From the NCBI RefSeq assembly GCF_017368475.1, contig NZ_JAFNJE010000010.1, positions 62,001-126,000 on the forward strand: a stretch of DNA of 64,000 bases. The letters are read 5' to 3'. Source of the DNA: Alteromonas sp. 5E99-2. GTDB taxonomy: Bacteria > Pseudomonadota > Gammaproteobacteria > Enterobacterales > Alteromonadaceae. The stretch's first letter is position 1; each line of letters starts with the position of its first letter. Shown here piece by piece: positions 1-8,080 of this stretch. The position numbers were made by a program, and so were the translations under genes. The notes beneath the pieces were generated by a model. That model saw only the letters and a list, made by a program, of their open reading frames with translations, had not been told where the DNA came from and did no database searches.

Positions 1-87
1 ACCTTCTTGAGCCATAGAAAATGCCGATATCAAAGTAGCACCGATAACTACTGCGGACTTATTCACTTTAACTGCTTGTCTTTTCAC
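1..87 (-). CDS. N-terminus of an exported protein (partial), possibly an iron-regulated outer-membrane receptor
   Basis: The reading frame enters from the left edge and only the first 29 residues are present. They form a Sec-type signal peptide: a basic start (MKRQAVKVNK), a hydrophobic core and an SAFSMAQ region fitting signal peptidase I. I chose the GTG at 87-85 because AGAGGG lies six bases upstream; an in-frame ATG at 105-103 would add six residues but has no ribosome site. Transcription would start from the promoter at 149-177, which carries a near-consensus Fur box. Iron control suggests a TonB-dependent receptor, which is common in this order, but no receptor domain is inside the window, so the product is inference only. 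Confidence 0.6.
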   Translation of the reverse strand, partial: MKRQAVKVNKSAVVIGATLISAFSMAQEG

Positions 88-131
88 TTTTATCCCTCTA
101 GCCATTTTATTTAATCACAACCCGCAACAGG

Positions 132-146
132 ACGGGACTGTCCCGT
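132..146. promoter_or_regulatory. Palindromic operator, probably for the adjacent TetR-family repressor
   Basis: ACGGGAC-T-GTCCCGT is a perfect 7+1+7 palindrome. It begins two bases downstream of the -10 hexamer of the minus-strand promoter, so it covers the expected transcription start. Position and symmetry fit a TetR-family repressor site; the divergent gene at 230 is the obvious candidate. That pairing is inferred from adjacency. Confidence 0.6.
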
Positions 147-148
147 TC

Positions 149-177
149 AGTATAATGATAATCATTATCATATTCAA
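149..177 (-). promoter_or_regulatory. Sigma-70 type promoter with embedded Fur-like box
   Basis: Read on the minus strand, TTGAAT (177-172) and TATACT (154-149) are separated by exactly 17 bases. The spacer is filled by TATAATGATAATCATTATCA (151-170 on the plus strand), which matches the 19-base Fur consensus at 18 positions. Iron-loaded Fur bound here would block RNA polymerase. The promoter points at the exported protein at the left edge. Confidence 0.75.
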
Positions 178-229
178 CGATTTAAAATAGAGAATTTGTA
201 GTTGATAGTAAGAAGGATTAAACTAAGGC

Positions 230-856
230 ATGGTTAAAAATGAATATAATCCAACTTTTTTGCAATCAAATGATAAAACCAGAGATAAGATCCTCGATGT
301 AGCGGCGATCCTATTTTCTGAACGTGGTTATGCAGGAACTGCCATTGATCAAGTGATCAAAACATGCGGGATCGGAAAAGATACATTTTACCGCAGGTTC
401 GCCTCTAAGCTGGACTTGTTTGAAGCAATGGCGGTACGAGAAAGAGAAATAGTCGAGCTGCGTTTTCAGGAAGTGATAAAACACAGTTCTGGAACGACCT
501 TCGAACAATTAGAAAGTTCTTTTCGATGGCTTCTTGAGATAAATTTAGAACCTCAGTTGATTGCATATAAACGTATCGCATTTACCGAGGCTAGTGTCTT
601 TGGTAAATCAGCTCAAGATGCCCCAAGCGCTATTACCGATTACCTTGTTGAATTAATGGAAAAGCTTATTGCGCAAGGCAATATCCAAGAAAATGATCCT
701 AACGATCTAGTCATGTATATCATTAACAGCCTAATTCTTTCACCTATGATGATGGCAATGTTGGGTAGTCAACAACCACTGTCTTCAGATTGGCAAAAGC
801 TTTATTTTGACCGCACATGGGAAAGAATTTTCCATGGATTAAAGTATATAAAATAA
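230..856 (+). CDS. TetR/AcrR family transcriptional regulator
   Basis: 208 residues, normal for a TetR-family repressor. The N-terminal helix-turn-helix spans about residues 17-63: ILDVAAILFSERGYAGTAID is the first part, and the recognition helix follows in GIGKDTFYRRFASKLDLFEA. The C-terminal two thirds is helical and would form the ligand and dimer domain; it gives no clue to the inducer. The gene is divergent from the exported protein at the left edge, with a palindromic operator and a Fur box between them, so it probably represses that gene and perhaps itself. The start has AAGGAT about 13 bases upstream, so ribosome binding looks modest. The family is clear and the target inferred. Confidence 0.9.
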   Translation: MVKNEYNPTFLQSNDKTRDKILDVAAILFSERGYAGTAIDQVIKTCGIGKDTFYRRFASKLDLFEAMAVREREIVELRFQEVIKHSSGTTFEQLESSFRWLLEINLEPQLIAYKRIAFTEASVFGKSAQDAPSAITDYLVELMEKLIAQGNIQENDPNDLVMYIINSLILSPMMMAMLGSQQPLSSDWQKLYFDRTWERIFHGLKYIK

Positions 857-1068
857 GACCCTGCCACAATAGCCATAAGAGACACTCTTTAATGGCGAGT
901 ATGGTTGCCCTTCAAAGATTGAAATTTTGCGAGGCCTTCCGTTTATGCCTGTCAGTTTTTTTTACACAAGATAATCACAAAAAAATTAAGCTATTGAAAA
1001 TAATAAACTTTTTATAATGGTACGAAATGTGCTTTTTATGCATGAATTAATTTAACAGGGACGAATAA

Positions 1069-1878
1069 ATGAAATTACAAAACTTAATTGCTGCTTTAAC
1101 ACTACCTTTTCTTGTTGCAACAAATTCCTATGCTAGCGCGATTGTCGATGGCTTTAATAGTAATTCACTTGCGGCGAATGACGACGGTTCAACTGGATTA
1201 GTTGATATCGGTTTTTCATTAAACTTTTTTGATTCTAACTTTTCCCAGTTATTTGTAAATAATAACGGTAACATCACGTTTGAGAGTTCGTTAAGTACAT
1301 TTTCTCCGTTCGATTTAACATCAACAGGGCAATCGATAATTGCGCCATTTTTTGCAGATGTTGATACTAGAAATGGAGGAACCGTTAGTTACGGGGAAGG
1401 AAGTTTTGATGGTTTTAACGCGTTCGGTGTAAACTACATTGATGTAGCTTTCTTTGGTGGAGCAGGTTCATCAAACACAAATACGTTTCAGCTACTGTTA
1501 GTAGATCGCTCTGATATTGGCTCAGGTGATTTTGATATTTTGTTCAACTATGAGCAAATACTATTTGAAACAGGCACTGCAAGTGATGGTGACGAAAACG
1601 GTTTAGGAGGCTCATCTGCAAGGGTTGGTTTTTCAAACGGAAGTGGTGATATAGGTACGTCTTTCGAGCTTACTGGTTCAGCCATAAATGGTGCATTTCT
1701 TGACGGCGGAGTGAACTCGTTAGTGGACAATAGTTTCAATTCTGACATTGATGGTAGGTATATATTTAATGTACGCAATGGCAGCGTTGATTTTATCGCT
1801 GAAGTTCCAGCACCAGCTCCTATATCTATTTTAATGTTAGTAGCATTAGCAATAAGATGCTATCGCAAAAGTAAATAA
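1069..1878 (+). CDS. Exported nidogen-like domain protein with PEP-CTERM-like tail
   Basis: 269 residues. A signal peptide (about 1-23, ending NSYASA) is followed by a beta-rich segment with the features of the extracellular NIDO domain: FVNNNGNITFESSLSTFSP, then an IIAPFFADVDTRNGGTVSYG stretch, then a long FQLLLVDRSD...DFDILFNYEQI region. The C-terminus has a VPAPAP motif, one hydrophobic segment and a basic end (CYRKSK), the layout of a PEP-CTERM sorting signal, although PEP is replaced by PAP. Such proteins are processed by exosortase and go to the surface or extracellular matrix. No exosortase is in this window. AGGGACG lies seven bases before the ATG. The gene appears monocistronic, with a terminator directly after it. 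Confidence 0.75.
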   Translation: MKLQNLIAALTLPFLVATNSYASAIVDGFNSNSLAANDDGSTGLVDIGFSLNFFDSNFSQLFVNNNGNITFESSLSTFSPFDLTSTGQSIIAPFFADVDTRNGGTVSYGEGSFDGFNAFGVNYIDVAFFGGAGSSNTNTFQLLLVDRSDIGSGDFDILFNYEQILFETGTASDGDENGLGGSSARVGFSNGSGDIGTSFELTGSAINGAFLDGGVNSLVDNSFNSDIDGRYIFNVRNGSVDFIAEVPAPAPISILMLVALAIRCYRKSK

Positions 1879-1897
1879 ACAGATAGTGTTATAAAAT

Positions 1898-1927
1898 AAA
1901 AAAGAGTACTTATGTACTCTTTTTTTG
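1898..1927 (+). terminator. Rho-independent terminator
   Basis: AAAAGAGTAC (1900-1909) pairs perfectly with GTACTCTTTT (1914-1923) over a four-base loop and runs into a T tract. It closes the nidogen-like gene. Confidence 0.85.
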
Positions 1928-2141
1928 AGCCTTTTAATCTTAAGCACACGCAGTCTTAAAGCACATTTTGCATAATCTCTCGCTCAAACTCTTTTCAATA
2001 TTATAACCCGTTCCATTTACATCTAGACCATCTTTTCCCATTAACGTTAGTCACCCTGATGATAAGTTGTAAAACATCGTTGCTATCATTAGCATTAACT
2101 TTTAATATCCCTTCAGTTTTTATCAATACCCTTATTTATAT

Positions 2142-3446
2142 ATGAATACTAACCTCATTGCAGAGCTCACATGGCGTGGCATGGTGCACGACATTATCGA
2201 AGGCACCGAACAACAGCTGCAAAAAGAAATGACAACAGCTTATATCGGATTTGACCCAACGTCAGACTCATTGCATATAGGTAGCCTTGTTCCAATTATT
2301 TTATTGGTTCATCTGCAAAAATCCGGTCATCGCCCTATAGCCTTAGTCGGTGGTGCTACAGGTATGATTGGCGACCCATCGGGTAAATCTGATGAGCGCA
2401 ATTTATTAAATGAAGAGACACTCGCTAACAATATTGCGGGTATCAAGAGCACCTTAGCTCGCTTCCTTGATTTTGACAGTAAAGCGGAAAACGCGCCTTT
2501 AATAGTTAATAACTATGATTGGATGAAAACCTTTTCATTTATTGAATTTGCTCGTGATGTAGGTAAGCGTATTACCGTTAACTATATGATGGCAAAGGAC
2601 TCGGTTAAAAAGCGCATTAGTGGTGATAACACTAACGGTATGAGCTTTACTGAATTCACTTATCAGCTTATACAAGGCTATGATTTTTATCACCTTTATA
2701 AAGAACACAATTGCTTATTGCAAATGGGTGGCTCGGATCAATGGGGCAATATTACTACCGGAACCGAACTTGTTCGACGCATGAGTGCACCTGATGAGGC
2801 GAAAGCGTTTGCCATGACATGCCCACTTATCACAAAAGCTGATGGCTCTAAATTCGGCAAAACCGAAGGTGGAAACATCTGGCTTGATGCCAGTAAAACA
2901 TCCGTTTATAAGTTCTATCAGTTTTGGTTAAACACGTCAGACGAAGATGCAGAAAAATACATCAAGATTTTCACATTTCTAGATAAACCAACTATTGATG
3001 AATTAATTAAAGTACACGCAGAAGCGCCTCATCAACGAGCCTTGCAAAAGAAATTAGCAGAAGAAATCACCTGTTTTGTACACAGCGAAGTCGAGCTAGA
3101 AAGAGCCATTGCTGCGTCAAATATGTTGTTTGGAAAATCCACTTCTGAAGAACTTCAGCAATTGGACGAACAAACCTTTTTAGACGTATTCGAAGGTGTC
3201 CCTATGGCAACAATCAGCAAAGCTGACCTTGCCGAAGGACTTGATATGATTGGCGCGTTATCAGCAAAAACGGAATTTTTGAAATCCAATAGTGATGCAC
3301 GAAGAGCATTGAAAGAAAATGCGGTGTCGGTGAATAAACAAAAAGCCAATGAAGACTATGTGATCACCGAAAAAGACTTAATTGCACAGAAATATGTGTT
3401 GTTGCAGCGCGGTAAAAAGAACTACTTTTTGTTAAATGTTGAATAG
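2142..3446 (+). CDS. tyrS: Tyrosyl-tRNA synthetase
   Basis: 434 residues, close to the 424 of E. coli TyrRS. This class I enzyme activates tyrosine with ATP and charges tRNA-Tyr in the cytoplasm. The HIGH-type signature is HIGS at 45-48 (SLHIGSLVP); the KMSKS-type loop is KFGKT at 237-241. The tyrosine-pocket region [12 protein letters not shown] is intact near 196-207. The last 80 residues form an S4-like RNA-binding domain ([15 protein letters not shown]). The frame starts with an ATG at 2142 without an obvious ribosome site. It is a single-gene unit ending in a strong terminator. Confidence 0.97.
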   Translation: MNTNLIAELTWRGMVHDIIEGTEQQLQKEMTTAYIGFDPTSDSLHIGSLVPIILLVHLQKSGHRPIALVGGATGMIGDPSGKSDERNLLNEETLANNIAGIKSTLARFLDFDSKAENAPLIVNNYDWMKTFSFIEFARDVGKRITVNYMMAKDSVKKRISGDNTNGMSFTEFTYQLIQGYDFYHLYKEHNCLLQMGGSDQWGNITTGTELVRRMSAPDEAKAFAMTCPLITKADGSKFGKTEGGNIWLDASKTSVYKFYQFWLNTSDEDAEKYIKIFTFLDKPTIDELIKVHAEAPHQRALQKKLAEEITCFVHSEVELERAIAASNMLFGKSTSEELQQLDEQTFLDVFEGVPMATISKADLAEGLDMIGALSAKTEFLKSNSDARRALKENAVSVNKQKANEDYVITEKDLIAQKYVLLQRGKKNYFLLNVE

Positions 3447-3498
3447 CTTTTTAATTCAGCAACAAAGACTTATGTCGCGATAAAAACACACTAAACAC

Positions 3499-3525
3499 AA
3501 AGCCGCTGCAATCAGCGGCTTTTTG
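3499..3525 (+). terminator. Rho-independent terminator of tyrS
   Basis: AGCCGCTG (3501-3508) and CAGCGGCT (3513-3520) form a GC-rich 8-bp stem with loop CAAT, followed by TTTTG. Confidence 0.92.
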
Positions 3526-3717
3526 TTAAAGCAATTAAAAACCATTTTAATTTCATTACATTTTTCACCAACAATTAGTCAAAACAACCAATTTCAACAT
3601 CCTCACTTATTACCAAATAAGCATAACTCTCTGTTTTATAAGAACCTTTTATATGGCATTCACTTTGCAAACGTAAATACAAGGTTACTGAACTTCAATG
3701 CAATAGAGGGTTTTATT

Positions 3718-3918
3718 ATGGATATTTTATGTTTCTTATTTAGCTTTTTCTTTGGCGCGATTATATGGCTTATTCCAGTGGTGATGATCCTAGTGTCTAA
3801 ACGTTCTGAAGGTGGTGAAAAAGCAGCATGGATACTTGCCGTCATATTCATTTCTTGGTTCGCTTGGATATTTTATTTATTACTTGCGCCATTAACCTCT
3901 AGACGAAGAGCTTATTAA
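3718..3918 (+). CDS. Small two-span membrane protein
   Basis: 66 residues: MDILCFLFSFFFGAIIWLIP starts a first membrane segment (about 3-27), a short polar SKRSEGGEK loop follows, then a second segment (about 35-58) and a basic tail (TSRRRAY). The layout recalls the small PLDc_N-like membrane-anchor family, but I cannot assign a function. The frame is open further upstream to 3523, yet that part overlaps the tyrS terminator region and lacks a ribosome site; AGAGGG eight bases before the ATG at 3718 decides the start. The next gene begins one base after the stop, so the two are probably translationally coupled. Confidence 0.7.
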   Translation: MDILCFLFSFFFGAIIWLIPVVMILVSKRSEGGEKAAWILAVIFISWFAWIFYLLLAPLTSRRRAY

Positions 3919-3919
3919 A

Positions 3920-4150
3920 ATGGCGTCATTTAAGAAAGTCATGCTTACCTTTGCAGGGGCATTGTTTATGGTGCTAGGAGTGATCTTTTTGATTGTTCCT
4001 GGCCCATCTCTCTTGTTTTTTATACCAGGTCTTTGGCTGCTTAGTTACGAATATTCATGGGCGAAACCTTGGTTGCGCAAATGTATGGCTCTAATGAAGG
4101 TTGGCGCTCAATGGCTTGATAAGCAAATTCGTAGAAGGCGATACCCTTAA
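3920..4150 (+). CDS. PGPGW-type small transmembrane protein
   Basis: 76 residues. A hydrophobic N-terminal half contains the hairpin segment FLIVPGPSLLFFIPGLWLLS and then EYSWAKPWLRKC. The Pro-Gly-Pro turn followed by a second Pro-Gly and the Trp-Ala-Lys-Pro-Trp stretch are typical of the widespread PGPGW putative transmembrane family, whose role is unknown. The C-terminus is strongly basic (KQIRRRRYP), so it should face the cytoplasm. It starts one base after the preceding small membrane gene and probably shares its transcript. Confidence 0.75.
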   Translation: MASFKKVMLTFAGALFMVLGVIFLIVPGPSLLFFIPGLWLLSYEYSWAKPWLRKCMALMKVGAQWLDKQIRRRRYP

Positions 4151-4159
4151 TTAAGTTCC

Positions 4160-4203
4160 GCTTCGCTATACACCTAGATTGAATTTCTAAAGTATAGCGA
4201 AGC
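4160..4203. terminator. Inverted repeat between convergent genes, possible bidirectional terminator
   Basis: GCTTCGCTATAC (4160-4171) is repeated in perfect inverse as GTATAGCGAAGC (4192-4203) across a 20-base loop. It lies between convergent genes. There is no clean T tract, so it may terminate weakly or serve as an mRNA-end hairpin. Confidence 0.5.
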
Positions 4204-4221
4204 TAACACCTAATGAATCAT

Positions 4222-4785
4222 TTAATATTCAGACGATACGTAATCAACATAATGAAAAGACTGAATAACACGCCCTTTGACTTTTCGATACCGCAACGGA
4301 GAGTATTGGTAGTTAATATACGCTTTACTGCGCCTTAGCACCCCTCCTAAATCAATTGTTTTTCCTTCCATGTCTGTGGCAATCAATCTATGTTTATACC
4401 CGTTATTATCCAGTACTTGCTTGGCCTCTTCATCTGAGCACTGTAGACCTTGACTTAACTGCTTGAACCTAGCTTTAAATACCTGATTGTGTTTGTGGCG
4501 CAACCCAACCACAAGATGAGTAATTTCATGTATTAAGGTAATAAGTAGCTTTGAATGCGCATGTGTGCCAAGAAATGCCGGGTTTATATGGATGTTTCCA
4601 CAGTTACTTACGCTGCCGTAGCATCGCTTAGACCCATCAAATGTTAATGTACGGTAAGAATGTGCCCACTGAGACTGCGGAAAAATAGAGTAAACGTGGT
4701 CTAAACAATAGGATAATGCTTCTTGCACCCACTCCTTTGATATAGGAGATTGAGAAACAAGTGAAGACCATAAAAAACCTTGCAT
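4222..4785 (-). CDS. SprT-like zinc metalloprotein
   Basis: 187 residues. The zinc-binding motif HEITH sits at 86-90, followed by further histidines in LRHKHN (97 and 99), the SprT-like pattern HExxH with a third downstream His. Upstream, INPAFLGTHAHSKLLITLI fits the helix before the active site. Proteins of this superfamily include SprT and the DNA-protein crosslink protease SPRTN; the bacterial members' substrates are mostly unknown. There is no signal peptide, so it should act in the cytoplasm. A classic C-terminal zinc ribbon (CxxC) is not visible, which sets it apart from E. coli SprT. Convergent with the small membrane gene pair. Confidence 0.7.
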   Translation of the reverse strand: MQGFLWSSLVSQSPISKEWVQEALSYCLDHVYSIFPQSQWAHSYRTLTFDGSKRCYGSVSNCGNIHINPAFLGTHAHSKLLITLIHEITHLVVGLRHKHNQVFKARFKQLSQGLQCSDEEAKQVLDNNGYKHRLIATDMEGKTIDLGGVLRRSKAYINYQYSPLRYRKVKGRVIQSFHYVDYVSSEY

Positions 4786-4892
4786 AACGTAAGTAACCTG
4801 AATCCTGTTTAAGTAGAAAATTCCAAAACATTTACGATAAACAATACCCTACCATTTGGGTCTTGTCTTGGGTTAGATTTACATTAAAGCAT

Positions 4893-5612
4893 TTAGTGCA
4901 CAGGGGGGGATTTTTCATCCTCATATTCTTGGAACTTCACATCTGCAAAAACTAATTTAAAGACTTCAGTTAATTCAGGTACAAGTGCCTTATGCTTCTT
5001 ATGAATAAAATGATAGAAAGGCCTTTCATCAATAACGGCTGAATAAGGGAATTGTTCTGATAGCATGGCGAAATTGTTATCATCTTCAATAGACTCAGCA
5101 ATCACTACAGCAATATCTGCCCTACCCTTTTTCACCATATCAAGAGCCTGTTGTGCATTAGACACAAGTTTAAAATCAAAGCCTAAGTCCGTTAATTTTG
5201 TATTTGTAGCCAAAATTCCACGAACGGTCACTAGATTATATCGGTTCAGATCTTCCCATGTTGTTATGTTTATATCGCCATTGGTCACGTATGCCTTAAT
5301 TTTTGCAACATATATAGGTATGGGAATTTTAATGTGATCAGGCAGTGTATTTTCTGCAGCCGATGCTCGGATTAAATCACCATCAATAAAATGGTTTTGC
5401 TTCGCCTCTATAAGCGCTCGCTTAGAAGGCATTTCAATTAACTCAACTCGATAATTCAATGAATCATAAGCTTGCCGAACCTTATCGTACACCTCAGGCA
5501 TTTTCACTACATTTTCGACAGTAACAAACGTGAGTTGTTTCTTCTGCTCAGTAGATTGCACCTCTCTACAAAAAAGGTGAGCACATAGGAAAAACAAAAT
5601 GAGTAATTTCAT
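4893..5612 (-). CDS. Periplasmic solute-binding protein, family 3-like
   Basis: 239 residues with an N-terminal signal peptide (about 1-20). The body has the layout of extracellular family 3 amino-acid-type binding proteins: an N-terminal lobe with FVTVENVVKMPEVYDKV, a hinge, then NGDINITTWEDLNRYNLVTV, the conserved 'is it in the pathway' segment before the second lobe, and GRADIAVVIAES. In Alteromonadales many such orphan proteins lack ABC permease partners and are thought to serve signalling or unknown uptake roles. No permease or ATPase gene is adjacent here, so ligand and partner are unknown. No strong ribosome site precedes the ATG. Confidence 0.75.
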   Translation of the reverse strand: MKLLILFFLCAHLFCREVQSTEQKKQLTFVTVENVVKMPEVYDKVRQAYDSLNYRVELIEMPSKRALIEAKQNHFIDGDLIRASAAENTLPDHIKIPIPIYVAKIKAYVTNGDINITTWEDLNRYNLVTVRGILATNTKLTDLGFDFKLVSNAQQALDMVKKGRADIAVVIAESIEDDNNFAMLSEQFPYSAVIDERPFYHFIHKKHKALVPELTEVFKLVFADVKFQEYEDEKSPPVH

Positions 5613-6044
5613 AGAGGCTGAAAAAATATAAGTCCTTTATAAAGAGTATTGACAGTGAGTCATAAAATTTCAATTTAAAACTAAAATTACTTTTTTGAAA
5701 AATTCTGAAGAAGCACTTAAGTTCAGAACAATTAAAACGTCTCAAGATTGTCACCACACTCACTAAGAAAAAGACATTGCTAACAAATAGTTAAATATTG
5801 GTTAACCAATAAGTTACCCATTTATTTTTAATACACGTTTAAACATCTGATTATTTATAAAAATTTCCACTTAACTTGACTAAAGAATAACCACAACTAT
5901 TGTTGCGATAATGTTAAAAGGTTGTTATGTTTGTTGAGCTTGGTTAAATAAAGCCTATAAAAATCAAAATAACCAAGCAAAAACCACTTACCAATAATGT
6001 TAATTGGTAACCACTTAAAGCAAACCACAATAAGGCTAGTAGAA
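5613..6044. promoter_or_regulatory. Divergent intergenic region upstream of the alginate lyase
   Basis: 432 bases with no gene I would defend. It holds ATTGGTTAACCAAT (5797-5810), a perfect 14-base palindrome, and an 8+7+8 inverted repeat TTACCAAT/ATTGGTAA (5988-6010) sharing the same half-site. Between them TTGACT (5876-5881) and TATTGT (5898-5903), 16 bases apart, could be the lyase promoter. Two related half-site pairs flanking a promoter suggest a regulator of the lyase gene; which one is unknown. Confidence 0.45.
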
Positions 6045-8009
6045 ATGATAAAGACTAAACCCCTTATAACTTTGTGTACACTCGCATTGAGTATTAATGC
6101 TGGGCTCGCTATTGCACAAACAATTCCAATTGAAAGTGTTGGTGACTTTGGTGGCACTGCGGCCAACTTCCCTCCCGAAAATGCTGTTGATGGAAATACT
6201 GATTTCTCTTCCCGCTGGGCAGCAGAGCTAGACGGAGACCCAACTAATATTTTTGTAGATTTTGGCTCAGTGCAACGTATTGATGATGTAGGTATTGCTT
6301 GGGGTCGCGGTGACGAACGTACTTATCGATTTGAAATTCGTGCTCGTGCAGGAACAAGTGGCTCGTGGACACTCGTTTTCTCTGGAACCAGCAGTGGTAC
6401 TACTGATGGTATTGAAACATACAACGTAACTGATATGGACGCGCGCCAAGTTCGTATAAAAACCTTTGAAAATAGCGCAGGTACCGATTTTACCAATATT
6501 ACTGAGTTTGAAGTTTATGGCGCAGCAGGTCGCAGTGGCAGCAACGCGGGCAATAACGACAATTCAGGTAATAACAATGACAACGATAATGACAGTTCTG
6601 TAACGGATAACTCTACCCGAACTGTCTTATTCGAGAAAAACGGGTTTAGTTTTTCTATCGATGGGGCTGGTGGTGCGCAAGAAGGCATTCAACTGTATCT
6701 ATGGAACACCAACGAAAATAATGAAAATCAACATTGGGTAGAAAGCCAGATTGACAATAGCTTCTATCAATACCGCAAAGCAAACACCGACCTTTGCTGG
6801 GATGGCGGCGATGGTGGTGAGATACGACAAGCCATTCGATTAGCCCAATGTGATGTAGATGATATAAATCAACACTGGGAACTGATTGACCTTCCAAATG
6901 GAACAGTACGTATTAAAAAACGCGGCGTCAGCTTTTCAATCGACGGTAACAATGGCGCAGTCAGACGTCAGGTTATCTACTTATGGAATTCAAGCGATAG
7001 CAACGTTAACCAACAGTGGAGCATCATAGAAGTTGATGGTGATAACAACGGCACCGATAATGGCGGTGACAACGGTGGTGATAACGGAAACACAGATTCA
7101 GGAGAGTTCAATTTAGATCCAAACCTTGAGCCATGGGAAAACTTCGATCTTTCGGATTGGGTTATCGATACGCCTGCCTTTGCTAGTGATGGTGAATCAC
7201 AGCGTTTTGGCGAAAATGACTGGGACGAAATTACAGATGAATCTCGTGAGTTTTTCTTTACTCATACTGATGGCGGAATGCGCTTTGTTACACGACTAGA
7301 TGGCGCACGAACGAGTACAGGTACATCATTTGTTCGCTCAGAACTTCGCGAAATGCTTCGTGCTGGTAGAGACGGCATCAGCACAATCGGCTTGAACGAA
7401 AACAACTGGGTATTGGGTTACCAACCAACCAATCTAGATTTAGGCTCAGGTACAACCGATGCTCAAGATAATACCCCCACTCAACCAGGAGGAAGAAACG
7501 GCGTACTTACCGCTACGCTCAGAGTAAACAGGGTAACGACCACAGGTACCGGTGTGCATGTTGGAAGAACAATAATTGGCCAAATTCACGCCGATGATGA
7601 TGAGCCAGTTCGGTTATATTATCGAAAAGAGCCTAATGCTACACGTGGTTGTATTTACGCACAGAGTGAAATACGAAATAGCAACGTAAGCGACGTTGAG
7701 TTCCCATTAGTCGGTGACGGGCAAAGTTGTGATGATAGTTCAAACGGTATCGCACTTGATGAATTATTCTCATATAAAATAGAAAACATTGATGAGGACA
7801 TCATAGTAACTATTTATCGAGGCGATCAAGATGGCCAAGAAATTGGTAGAACAACCATTGATTTAAACGAATTAGGTAGCGGTTACGACAGAGACGACGA
7901 GTGGATGTACTTTAAATTAGGTGCATACACTCAAAATAATCGTGGAGATGACAGTGATGGCGATGTAATTACATTCTACCGCTTGAACAACACTCATGAT
8001 AACAACTAA
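6045..8009 (+). CDS. Secreted polysaccharide lyase family 7 alginate lyase with CBM32 and CBM13-like modules
   Basis: 654 residues. A signal peptide (1-24, ...GLAIA) is followed by an F5/8C-type CBM32-like domain (about 26-158), a Asn/Asp/Gly linker (160-190), a ricin-B/CBM13-like domain (192-330) with QHW/QQW repeats, a second Gly/Asp/Asn linker (331-353), and the PL7 catalytic domain (355-648). The three PL7 signatures are present: RSELR at 431-435, QIH at 513-515 and YFKLGAYTQ at 622-630. The enzyme cleaves alginate by beta-elimination outside the cell; QIH-type PL7 enzymes are usually reported to accept guluronate-containing blocks. The frame is open to 5997, but the ATG at 6045 starts a proper signal peptide. 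A strong terminator follows. Confidence 0.92.
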   Translation: MIKTKPLITLCTLALSINAGLAIAQTIPIESVGDFGGTAANFPPENAVDGNTDFSSRWAAELDGDPTNIFVDFGSVQRIDDVGIAWGRGDERTYRFEIRARAGTSGSWTLVFSGTSSGTTDGIETYNVTDMDARQVRIKTFENSAGTDFTNITEFEVYGAAGRSGSNAGNNDNSGNNNDNDNDSSVTDNSTRTVLFEKNGFSFSIDGAGGAQEGIQLYLWNTNENNENQHWVESQIDNSFYQYRKANTDLCWDGGDGGEIRQAIRLAQCDVDDINQHWELIDLPNGTVRIKKRGVSFSIDGNNGAVRRQVIYLWNSSDSNVNQQWSIIEVDGDNNGTDNGGDNGGDNGNTDSGEFNLDPNLEPWENFDLSDWVIDTPAFASDGESQRFGENDWDEITDESREFFFTHTDGGMRFVTRLDGARTSTGTSFVRSELREMLRAGRDGISTIGLNENNWVLGYQPTNLDLGSGTTDAQDNTPTQPGGRNGVLTATLRVNRVTTTGTGVHVGRTIIGQIHADDDEPVRLYYRKEPNATRGCIYAQSEIRNSNVSDVEFPLVGDGQSCDDSSNGIALDELFSYKIENIDEDIIVTIYRGDQDGQEIGRTTIDLNELGSGYDRDDEWMYFKLGAYTQNNRGDDSDGDVITFYRLNNTHDNN

Positions 8010-8032
8010 GTAAAAAAGTCCGTAAGTCAGTC

Positions 8033-8060
8033 AAGAAGAGGCCTAATGGCCTCTTCTTTT
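8033..8060 (+). terminator. Rho-independent terminator of the alginate lyase gene
   Basis: AAGAAGAGGCC (8033-8043) and GGCCTCTTCTT (8048-8058) pair perfectly over loop TAAT, followed by TT. Confidence 0.9.
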
Positions 8061-8080
8061 AAGATATAAAAGGTAGTGAA

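Noticed and set aside
817-1017. Possible gene after the TetR gene
   Set aside because: It begins inside the TetR gene, has no ribosome site and its composition is not protein-like.
3523-3717. Upstream extension of the small membrane gene to 3523
   Set aside because: The extra 65 codons overlap the tyrS terminator, are Asn/His rich and have no ribosome site, while ATG 3718 has one.
5997-6044. Longer N-terminus of the alginate lyase
   Set aside because: It would put polar residues before the signal peptide; ATG 6045 begins a normal one.
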